This document shows, one piece after another, positions 22,880-29,441 of a stretch of 42,271 nucleotides of DNA. The notes under the pieces were generated by a model, which saw only the letters and a list, made by a program, of their open reading frames with translations, was not told the origin of the DNA and did no database searches. Origin of the DNA: RGIG3159 sp045640565 (GTDB taxonomy: Bacteria; Bacillota; Clostridia; Oscillospirales; Oscillospiraceae); the NCBI GenBank assembly GCA_045640565.1, contig JAZUFG010000066.1, forward strand, positions 1 through 42,271, given 5' to 3'. Numbering within the stretch: position 1 is the stretch's first letter; each line of letters opens with the position of its first letter. A program made the translations under genes and the position numbers.

Positions 22880-23857
22880 ATGTACCAAGGAAAACGAACG
22901 ATAAACCCGGAAAGATCCGAACAGCCTGCCGAAGGCGCAGAAAAAAACACTGCCAAAGAGCCGCGAACTCCCGCACAAAAAGCCCATAAGGCGAAGGTCG
23001 TCATCGGGAGTACCGTTGCAGTTGTTTTCATCGCTGCGTTTCTTCTGGCCGCCGGGGCCATTTTCCGCTTTATCAAACAATTGTCCGGCTATGACCCCTC
23101 CATAAACAAAGAGGAGGCAGAAGTCCAGAAAAGCTCCGAGTCCAGTTGGCAGGACAGCGAGAACCAATATTTTTTGGATACTGTCCCCTATGACCCGGAA
23201 AAGTTCAGCCGGGATGAAAAGGGCCGCATCCACTATGAGGACGAAAACTACAGAAGTGAAAACGGCATTGATGTCTCCCTCTGGCAGGGAAATGTGGACT
23301 GGAATGCCGTGAAAGCGGACGGCATTGATTTTGTCCTGATCCGTGTCGGCTATATGAATTATGAATCCGGGGAAGTGAATTTTGACTTCCGCTACCATGA
23401 GTATCTGGAGGGTGTTCAGGCTGCGGGGATCCCCTTTGGATTATATTTCTATTCCAATGCCGTTACTACCGAGGAAGCGCTGTTCGAAGCGGAATCCCTG
23501 GTGAAGCTTCTGGGGGACGCAAAGCCCACCCTTCCCATCTTTTATGACTGGGAGCGAACAGACCGGGAGGGTGACCGCACCTATGAAGCAGATGCTTTCA
23601 TGATCTCCGCCATCTGCCGGGTTTTCTGCGATACCGTGGAAGAAGCCGGCTATGAAAGCGGTGTTTACCTGAACAGCTATCTGCTGCAAAATGATGTTCG
23701 GAATGATCTCCTTACAAATTACCGCATCTGGATGGCAGAGTACGACGATGCGCCCACCTGTACCGGCCAGTACGAATTCTGGCAATATACAAACGAGGGC
23801 AAGGTGGACGGGATCCAGGAGCAGGTTGATCTGGATCTTCGCTTCGTGAAAAAATAG
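22880..23857 (+). CDS. GH25-family lysozyme, membrane anchored
   Basis: A 325-residue protein. A short charged cytoplasmic N-terminus (1-40) is followed by one membrane segment (VVIGSTVAVVFIAAFLLAAGAIF, about 41-63), a linker, and a glycoside hydrolase family 25 domain (about 130-325). Family residues seen are GIDVSLWQGNVDWNAVK with the first catalytic acid, FVLIRVGY, PFGLYFYSNA, the DWE motif in LPIFYDWERTD, and WQYTNEGKVDGI near the end. It should cleave the muramic acid-GlcNAc bond of peptidoglycan at the outer face of the membrane. It is divergent from glmM, so it shares a regulatory gap with cell-wall precursor synthesis. GGGAGG lies upstream of the start. Confidence 0.93.
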   Translation: MYQGKRTINPERSEQPAEGAEKNTAKEPRTPAQKAHKAKVVIGSTVAVVFIAAFLLAAGAIFRFIKQLSGYDPSINKEEAEVQKSSESSWQDSENQYFLDTVPYDPEKFSRDEKGRIHYEDENYRSENGIDVSLWQGNVDWNAVKADGIDFVLIRVGYMNYESGEVNFDFRYHEYLEGVQAAGIPFGLYFYSNAVTTEEALFEAESLVKLLGDAKPTLPIFYDWERTDREGDRTYEADAFMISAICRVFCDTVEEAGYESGVYLNSYLLQNDVRNDLLTNYRIWMAEYDDAPTCTGQYEFWQYTNEGKVDGIQEQVDLDLRFVKK

Positions 23858-23905
23858 CCTGTTAGGCTGACCTCCGGCAACATCATATTTTTCTGCTGTA
23901 AAAGC

Positions 23906-23943
23906 AAGAACAGCTCTGTGAGAATTCTCACAGAGCTGTTCTT
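23906..23943. terminator. Bidirectional terminator between the GH25 and MFS genes
   Basis: A 38-base perfect palindrome (19 bases per arm, centre GAATTC) flanked by A residues on one side and TTTTATCTTTTT on the other. It serves the convergent genes ending at 23857 and 23953. Confidence 0.92.
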
Positions 23944-23952
23944 TTATCTTTT

Positions 23953-25230
23953 TCACTGTTCTTCCTTTTCAAGATCCTTTGCAAGCTTGTGGGCCTTCGC
24001 AATGCAGAACTGCATCAGGACCATCACAAGAGCGGAAAGAGCAGAGAGGATCAGGAGGATGCTTTTATAGGAGCCGGTCAGATCAAAGATGCTGTTGACC
24101 AGCGGCGCTCCCAAGGCATATCCGGCCGTATTAAAAGAAATAAAGAGACCCAATATCTTCGCATAGGACTCCGAACCGAAGAGATCCAAAACAATAAGGG
24201 GAATCATAATGGTTTCCAGCGGGGCAGCAAAAGACTCCAGGATACTGTAGATCATGGCCATGGAATTATTGGAAACGAGACCCAATACCGCCGTTGCAAT
24301 GACCGTGCAGACACCGCAGAAAAGCATGGTGCTGGAAAGTCCGGACTTATCAAAGAAGAAACCGGTGAAAAGCTTGGCACAGGCAAGCGTAACCGAATGG
24401 ATGCTGAGGCAGGTGGCGATAAAGGCAGGATCGATCCCGCAATCCTTCATGTGGGCACTGGAAATTCCGCCGGTGGACTGGAGAATAAGACCCGTGAGGA
24501 AAACACAGGCTGCGGCCAAATAGAAGTAGCTTTTCTTGCTTGCTTCCTTCAGGGAAATCCCCTTCCAGGAATTTCCTCTCTTTGCCTTGGCGACTTTATC
24601 CCGGCCCAGAGGTTCCAGACCGAGTTCTTCCGGTGAATTGCGCAAAAAGAGAACAACGAGAACGCCGCAGGAAGCAACAACGATTGCGGAAACACGGTAG
24701 GCAAGACGCCAGCCGTCGGAACGGCTGTTGAGAATAGGAGAAAAAATCTGGCTTGCCAGAGCAGCGCCGAGACCGTTCGCTGCAAGAATAAAGCCCATAA
24801 TGGTTCCCTTGGACTTGGTAAACCATTTTTCCACCACATAACCTACCAAAGAGGTCGTCGTCCAGGAGAGGCCGATTCCCAGGAAAAAGCCCCCCAGATA
24901 AAAGCCGGCCAGGTTTTTCGCAAAGGAAGTGATCAGGGCAAAGGCTATCAGCGCTACAAAGCCAAAGGCAACCATCTTCCGGGGTCTCCAGCGGACGATC
25001 AAAAAGCCGAAAAAGATGTTAACAACGGCAGTGGTGACATAACGAACAGAATCCGCGATAGAAAACAAGCTGCGGGAAATCCCAAGATCCTCTGTGATCG
25101 GCGCCAGAAAAAGGCTCTTTGCGGAACTGCAAAAACCCAGGACGCAGAATATCATCATAAAGCAGAGGGCAAAAACTACCCAGCCATAGAAGAATTTCCT
25201 CGGTTTTTGCTCATCCATAATACTTTTCAT
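23953..25230 (-). CDS. Major facilitator superfamily transporter
   Basis: A 425-residue protein with 12 predicted membrane segments in two halves and a short charged C-terminus (LAKDLEKEEQ). The opening FFYGWVVFALCFMMIFCVLGFCSSAKSLFLAPITEDLGISRSLFS resembles OFA/monocarboxylate-type carriers, which exchange or import organic acids. The loop between helices 2 and 3 (FGFLIVRWRPRKMVAFG) is the degenerate MFS signature. Substrate unknown. The start at 25230 has AAAGGAG 7-8 bases upstream; the ATG four codons later does not. Its promoter carries tandem-hairpin leader copy 4. Confidence 0.88.
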   Translation of the reverse strand: MKSIMDEQKPRKFFYGWVVFALCFMMIFCVLGFCSSAKSLFLAPITEDLGISRSLFSIADSVRYVTTAVVNIFFGFLIVRWRPRKMVAFGFVALIAFALITSFAKNLAGFYLGGFFLGIGLSWTTTSLVGYVVEKWFTKSKGTIMGFILAANGLGAALASQIFSPILNSRSDGWRLAYRVSAIVVASCGVLVVLFLRNSPEELGLEPLGRDKVAKAKRGNSWKGISLKEASKKSYFYLAAACVFLTGLILQSTGGISSAHMKDCGIDPAFIATCLSIHSVTLACAKLFTGFFFDKSGLSSTMLFCGVCTVIATAVLGLVSNNSMAMIYSILESFAAPLETIMIPLIVLDLFGSESYAKILGLFISFNTAGYALGAPLVNSIFDLTGSYKSILLILSALSALVMVLMQFCIAKAHKLAKDLEKEEQ

Positions 25231-25270
25231 AAAAGAGCTCCTTTCAGCGGCGGAAGGGCCGGACTTTCGG

Positions 25271-25316
25271 GGGAATTTACCGCAAGAACAAAATGCCGGA
25301 CAAGTTATTCAGCAGA
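25271..25316 (-). promoter_or_regulatory. Tandem-hairpin leader element, copy 4 (degenerate)
   Basis: Downstream of the MFS gene's -10 the minus strand reads TCTGCTGAATAA (25305-25316). It then aligns without gaps to the LysRS copy through the first hairpin (central TCCGGC identical), a TTCT linker and a CGGTAAAT segment replacing CGGCAAAT. The second hairpin is poorly conserved here. Confidence 0.55.
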
Positions 25317-25320
25317 CTGT

Positions 25321-25349
25321 ATTATAGCACAAAATGAAAGCTGCGTCAA
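25321..25349 (-). promoter_or_regulatory. Promoter of the MFS gene
   Basis: On the minus strand TTGACG (25344-25349), a 17-base spacer and a perfect TATAAT (25321-25326). Confidence 0.88.
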
Positions 25350-25417
25350 AGTCACAAAGGTCCTATATTTCGGGCAGAAGAAAGGGCGATTTTATGCAAA
25401 GAAACGAAAAAGGCATG

Positions 25418-25466
25418 AAAAAGGAAGCACAGAAAACCTTTTTCAGGTCTCTGTGCTCCTTTTTTC
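25418..25466. terminator. Terminator after the sugar ABC permease genes
   Basis: GGAAGCACAGA pairs with TCTGTGCTCC (one bulged base), with A runs before and T runs after, so it works on both strands. On the minus strand it lies about 40 bases past the permease stop. Confidence 0.8.
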
Positions 25467-25503
25467 AGCTATTTTGCAATGCGCCCTTTAAAACTGTTTT
25501 AAA

Positions 25504-26373
25504 TCAGCCCTTCACGGCGCCGGCGGTAATGCCTTCAACAAACATCTTGTTCAGGCAGGCGAAAAGAATAATCATCGGCATGATAGCAAGCAAGGTACCG
25601 GCCATCATCAGGTTGTACTGAGAAGCACCTGCGCCGCCGGAGTTCTGAAGACGAACAACGGCAACAACCAACGTGGTATATTTGGGATCGCCGGAAAGAA
25701 CAAGCTTCGGGAGCAGGTAGTTGTTCCAGCTTCCACGGAAGGACATAAGTGAGATCGTTGCAAGAATGGGCTTGGAGAGAGGCAGAATAATACGATACCA
25801 GATTGAGAAGAAGTTACAGCCGTCAATCTTTGCCGCATCATCCAAATCGTGGGAAATCGTTTTCAGATACCCCATTGTAAGGAAAAGGTTTGAAGCTCCG
25901 CTCATCATACCCTGCATAATAGCAAGCCCTACAAGGTTGTTTAAATGAAGCGTAGAGGAAAGTCTTACCAGAGGATACAAGGTAATGGAGCCTGCGCCGA
26001 TAAACATGGTGCAAAGGAAAATCCAGTAAATCAGATCCTTGCCCGGGAAATTACCTCTCTGGAAGCAGTATGCGCTCATGGAGGTGAAGATGAGAACAAC
26101 TAAAACCGTGAGTGAGGAAACGATAAGGGAGTTTAACGTGTAGTCCTTGTAGCTGGTGGATGAGTTAAGAGAAGTGCCGCTCATGCCCCAGACGGTTTTG
26201 ATATTGTCGAAGGTGGGGTTTTTAGGAATCAGATTAATGCTGCCGGAAGCAATTTCCTTGTTGGTTTTAAAGGCACCGGAAACGGTGTAAAGAAGGGGGA
26301 AAATCTCGATAATAACCATTATAACAAGGAAGATATAGCAGCCGATCATAGCTCTTTTAGTCATTTTAGTCAT
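25504..26373 (-). CDS. Carbohydrate ABC transporter permease (MalG/AraQ-like)
   Basis: A 289-residue inner-membrane permease with six predicted helices. The EAA loop typical of MalG-type subunits is seen as DLDDAAKIDGCNFFSIWYRIILPLSKP, the site that contacts the ATPase. Upstream, SGAFKTNKEIASG and the tail FVEGITAGAVKG are also typical of family 1 sugar permeases. It starts 20 bases after the companion permease. No ATPase is encoded nearby, so a shared MsmX-type ATPase is likely to energise it (inference from the family in Firmicutes). Confidence 0.94.
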   Translation of the reverse strand: MTKMTKRAMIGCYIFLVIMVIIEIFPLLYTVSGAFKTNKEIASGSINLIPKNPTFDNIKTVWGMSGTSLNSSTSYKDYTLNSLIVSSLTVLVVLIFTSMSAYCFQRGNFPGKDLIYWIFLCTMFIGAGSITLYPLVRLSSTLHLNNLVGLAIMQGMMSGASNLFLTMGYLKTISHDLDDAAKIDGCNFFSIWYRIILPLSKPILATISLMSFRGSWNNYLLPKLVLSGDPKYTTLVVAVVRLQNSGGAGASQYNLMMAGTLLAIMPMIILFACLNKMFVEGITAGAVKG

Positions 26374-26393
26374 AGCTCAACTCTCCCTTCTTA

Positions 26394-27305
26394 TTAATAT
26401 ACATCGCTGGACTTGCGAGTCGCGCGCAGGTAAACCAAGGTTACAATTGAAAGGATCACTGCGGTAACAAGCGTGAGAGCTGCGGCATAGCCGTAGTTCT
26501 TAACACCGCCTCCGGCAACATCGCCGAAGAACTGGTTATAAATGTATGTCATCATAACCTCTGTCTTGCCGGCAGGCCCGCCCTTTGTCAGGGTGAGAAC
26601 CAGGTCCGTAACCTTAAGAGAACCCAGAATAGCGTTCATAACGACCATCTGCAGAACCGGCCCCAGGAGAGGGATGGTGATGCTGAAAAACTGACGCTTC
26701 GGCGTAGCACCGTCGATGGCAGCAGCCTCATACATCTCCGGAGAAATACTTTGCAAACCTGTCATGAAAAACAGCATATTAACACCGAAGTTCTCCCAGA
26801 TGGAGGCTATCATAACAACAATCATGGCAGAGGCGCCTCCGGAGAACCATTTAACCGGTGTGGCTCCGAGGAACTTCAATACCGAGTTAACAACACCGTT
26901 GTTGTGGTTGAAGAGATAGTTGAAGATAACGCCGATGATTGCAACGGAAACCATTGAGGGCATAAAGTACGCACCGCGGAAGAAATCTCTGCCCTTAAGC
27001 TTTCTTGTAAGGATAAAGGCAAGAACCAGAGCCAGAGGAATTTCAACACAAAGCTTTCCGATAGCAAAAACGAAAGTGTTTTTCACGGATTGCCAGTATT
27101 TGGGAGCACCGGTAAGAACTCTCTTTATGTTTGCAAGACCGACCCATCTGATCTCGCCAAAGCCCTTATACTTAACGAAGCTGAATCTTAAAACCCAGCA
27201 CAAAGGGTACACGACAAACAGAGCCAAACCGATGACCGATCCCGCTATCATCAAGTAGCTGATGATAGTATCTCTTGTGTTAAGCTTCTCATTTTTTAGT
27301 CTCAC
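26394..27305 (-). CDS. Carbohydrate ABC transporter permease (MalF/UgpA-like)
   Basis: A 303-residue six-helix permease. The EAA loop reads YEAAAIDGATPKRQFFSITIPLLGP, and the periplasmic-side WVGLANIKRVL segment is typical of MalF/UgpA subunits. The start is a GTG at 27305; AGGAGG lies 12-13 bases upstream, longer than usual, and no better start exists in frame. It forms the translocation pore with the gene at 25504-26373 and should work with the divergent lipoprotein at 27744. Confidence 0.93.
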   Translation of the reverse strand: MRLKNEKLNTRDTIISYLMIAGSVIGLALFVVYPLCWVLRFSFVKYKGFGEIRWVGLANIKRVLTGAPKYWQSVKNTFVFAIGKLCVEIPLALVLAFILTRKLKGRDFFRGAYFMPSMVSVAIIGVIFNYLFNHNNGVVNSVLKFLGATPVKWFSGGASAMIVVMIASIWENFGVNMLFFMTGLQSISPEMYEAAAIDGATPKRQFFSITIPLLGPVLQMVVMNAILGSLKVTDLVLTLTKGGPAGKTEVMMTYIYNQFFGDVAGGGVKNYGYAAALTLVTAVILSIVTLVYLRATRKSSDVY

Positions 27306-27408
27306 TGAAACAAACGACCTCCTAACAATCCTCCCCGCCCGAAAAATAACAGAGAGAGGGATTTAAAGAATTCCGGGCACTACCCCGATGCATAATAATG
27401 ACTTTTTT

Positions 27409-27437
27409 ATAATACATGAGAAACAAACATCTGTCAA
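27409..27437 (-). promoter_or_regulatory. Promoter of the sugar permease operon
   Basis: On the minus strand TTGACA (27432-27437), a 17-base spacer and TATTAT (27409-27414), about 105 bases upstream of the GTG start. Confidence 0.75.
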
Positions 27438-27449
27438 TATGCCGGCAAC

Positions 27450-27478
27450 AAAAAAACATCAGAAAAAATGTTCTGATG
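27450..27478 (-). terminator. Orphan intrinsic terminator upstream of the permease promoter
   Basis: CATCAGAA/TTCTGATG (8 bp) with a 6-base loop, followed on the minus strand by seven T residues. No annotated minus-strand gene ends here. It either insulates the permease promoter or ends an unannotated short transcript. Confidence 0.7.
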
Positions 27479-27620
27479 CTTCCGATGCTAATATATATTA
27501 ATAATGTATATTCATGATGAAACGGAGATCATTCAAATGTTTTTCGTTTCGTTGTTCATTTTGTATAGTCGATACTTGATTTCGTTTGGTTGACGCCGTG
27601 TTTTTTTGGTAATTATGAGC

Positions 27621-27646
27621 AATATCGCTAAAAATATGGCGATATT
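27621..27646. promoter_or_regulatory. Inverted repeat, candidate operator
   Basis: AATATCGC, ten bases, GCGATATT, about 22 bases upstream of the -35 of the lipoprotein gene. Flanking GC/TGC extends the symmetry imperfectly. It could bind a regulator of the sugar importer. Confidence 0.45.
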
Positions 27647-27667
27647 TGCAGATTACTAATTATATGG

Positions 27668-27696
27668 TTGACAAATGACAGAATCAAATGTAATAT
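27668..27696 (+). promoter_or_regulatory. Promoter of the sugar-binding lipoprotein gene
   Basis: TTGACA (27668-27673), a 17-base spacer and TAATAT (27691-27696); an overlapping TATAAT at 27694-27699 gives 20-base spacing. AGGAGG of the gene is at 27731-27736. Confidence 0.8.
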
Positions 27697-27743
27697 AATT
27701 GTTATCCTGCTCGGAAGAGCAAAATAAAATAGGAGGAAATATC

Positions 27744-29216
27744 ATGAAGAAAATCTTAGCACTGCTTCTCGCTTGCGTGATGATCTTCGGTCTCGTCGCT
27801 TGCGGTGCCAAGGAAGAAGCACCCGTTGAAGAGCCCAAGGAAGAAGCAAAAGAAGAAGCAAAAGAGGAAGCCAAGGAAGAAGCTAAAGAAGAAGCTGCTC
27901 CCGAGGAATCCAAGGAAGTAATCGAAATCACCTATGCTTGCACCATCGGCGCTTACCTGGCAAAGCTCCAGGAAAAGGTTGATGAGTACAACGCCGGTGT
28001 CGGTGCCGAGAAGGGCGTTTTCATCCGTCTTGACTCCTACATCAACGAAGGCTCCGCCGGTTATGAGCCCCTGCTCGCTGCAGGTCAGTATTACGACATC
28101 ATTGATGGCGGCGGCTCTCAGGCATGGTGCGAGAATGGCTGGGTTGCAGACCTTGAAGAAATCGCCAAGGACTACCCCGATCTCCAGACCCTTATCGACG
28201 CTTACAAGCCCTACGCAAGAGAAGGTGTTGGTCTCGTTGAAGGCGTTATGACCAACTTCCCCCTCGAAGTTCTCCCCATCAAGATGGCTGTTAACCTCGA
28301 CCTCCTGGAGAAGTACGACTGCGAAATCCCCACCACTTGGGATGAGCTGCTTGCAGTAGCTGAGAAGATCAGCACCGAATCCGGCGGCACCGACTACGGC
28401 TATGGCCTCACCAACTGGAGCGCTCTGTACCGTCGTCTTACCTTCAAGGCAACCGCTGCTTCCAATGAGAACTACTGGTGGGATCCCAACACCGAGACCT
28501 ACTCCTTCTCTCAGTACAAAGAGCCCATGGAGGCTATGAAGAAGATGGCCGACGAAGGCTGGGCAATCGGTCTGGACGATCTTGCAATCGATCCTATCCG
28601 TGCACAGTTTGCTGAAGGCAACGTAGCAATGTTCCCCGCACCTTCCTACGACTTCGCAGTTTACACCACTCAGTTCCCCTGCGACTTCAACTTCACCTTT
28701 GTTGATATGCCCGTTTACGGCGACGACGCCGGCAAGTACTACGGCGCTTGCATCGAGCGTGGCAACAACTCCATCTGCCTGCCCGCATTCGAAGCTGCAG
28801 ATCAGGCCAAGAAGGACGCTATTGTTGAAGCATTCTGCTTCCTCAACAGTGATGAAATGAACAAGGCTATCTACGCTATTGGCGGTATCATCCCCATCCG
28901 TGCAGAACTGATGGACGGCGTTGAGCTCGAAATCGACGAGAAGCTCCAGCCCATTTGGCTCGCACTTTCCGACACCAATGGCTACGGCTCTTACCCCGAG
29001 TATCCTGATTCTGTTATCGTTGATAACCTTGAAGAAGGCCCGTGGGGTCAGAAGTACGACGCTGTATTCTCTGCATTTATGCACGGCGAATGCACCTGGG
29101 ACGAGGCTGTAGCAGATATCGAAGAGCGCTACAACGCTGCTTATCAGGCAACCAAGGAAGAGAACATTGTTGATCTGAGCCGCTACACTACTGCCTACGA
29201 GCACAAGGCAAAGTAA
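27744..29216 (+). CDS. Extracellular solute-binding lipoprotein (sugar ABC importer)
   Basis: A 490-residue family 1 binding lipoprotein. The signal MKKILALLLACVMIFGLVAC gives lipidated Cys20. Next comes a low-complexity linker of repeated E-A-K-E-E units (about residues 24-52), which probably spaces the domain from the membrane. The mature domain then has typical pieces: YEPLLAAGQYYDII, NGWVADLEEIA, the hinge region PTTWDELLAVAEKI, and GNVAMFPAPSYDF. Codon use is very biased to C-ending codons, as in pnp, suggesting abundant expression. It is divergent from the two permeases and separated from them by a regulatory gap. The sugar bound cannot be read from sequence. Confidence 0.93.
   Translation: MKKILALLLACVMIFGLVACGAKEEAPVEEPKEEAKEEAKEEAKEEAKEEAAPEESKEVIEITYACTIGAYLAKLQEKVDEYNAGVGAEKGVFIRLDSYINEGSAGYEPLLAAGQYYDIIDGGGSQAWCENGWVADLEEIAKDYPDLQTLIDAYKPYAREGVGLVEGVMTNFPLEVLPIKMAVNLDLLEKYDCEIPTTWDELLAVAEKISTESGGTDYGYGLTNWSALYRRLTFKATAASNENYWWDPNTETYSFSQYKEPMEAMKKMADEGWAIGLDDLAIDPIRAQFAEGNVAMFPAPSYDFAVYTTQFPCDFNFTFVDMPVYGDDAGKYYGACIERGNNSICLPAFEAADQAKKDAIVEAFCFLNSDEMNKAIYAIGGIIPIRAELMDGVELEIDEKLQPIWLALSDTNGYGSYPEYPDSVIVDNLEEGPWGQKYDAVFSAFMHGECTWDEAVADIEERYNAAYQATKEENIVDLSRYTTAYEHKAK
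27829..27897 (+). repeat. In-frame tandem repeat encoding E-E-A-K units
   Basis: About five copies of a degenerate 12-base unit (GAAGAAGCAAAA type) coding the acidic/lysine linker after the lipobox of the binding protein. Copies differ at third positions (GCA/GCC/GCT), so the repeat is not freshly expanded. Confidence 0.7.
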
Positions 29217-29287
29217 TTATTGATTAATTACGAATGGCGGAAGAGCTGAAAAGCTCGTTCACCAAGGGATTTAGATCCTGAAAACCT

Positions 29288-29324
29288 CGGCATAGCTTAC
29301 AGCAATGTAGGCTATGCCGTTTTT
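29288..29324 (+). terminator. Terminator after the sugar-binding lipoprotein gene
   Basis: A 14-bp stem (CGGCATAGCTTACA/TGTAGGCTATGCCG, one G-T pair) with a GCAA loop, then TTTTTC. Confidence 0.9.
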
Positions 29325-29390
29325 CTTTGTAAAGCTAAAGAGCCGTCTAAGAATTATTTCTTGTCGGAACAGAAAAAACGAGCAAAAATA

Positions 29391-29420
29391 CCCGGGATAG
29401 AATCCATGTTCTATCCCGGG
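29391..29420 (-). terminator. Terminator after the LysRS gene
   Basis: A perfect 12-bp stem (CCCGGGATAGAA/TTCTATCCCGGG) with a 6-base loop; TATTTTTGC follows on the minus strand. It lies 21 bases past the stop. Confidence 0.85.
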
Positions 29421-29441
29421 CTTGCTTTTTGCTGTCCGTTT

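Larger units (their letters stand above)
27306..27743. other. 438-base divergent intergenic region
   Basis: It lies between the sugar permeases (minus) and the binding lipoprotein (plus). It holds a promoter for each direction, an intrinsic terminator pointing minus at 27450-27478, and a 26-base inverted repeat at 27621-27646. The stretch 27480-27600 is A+T-rich and has no credible coding frame. Confidence 0.7.
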
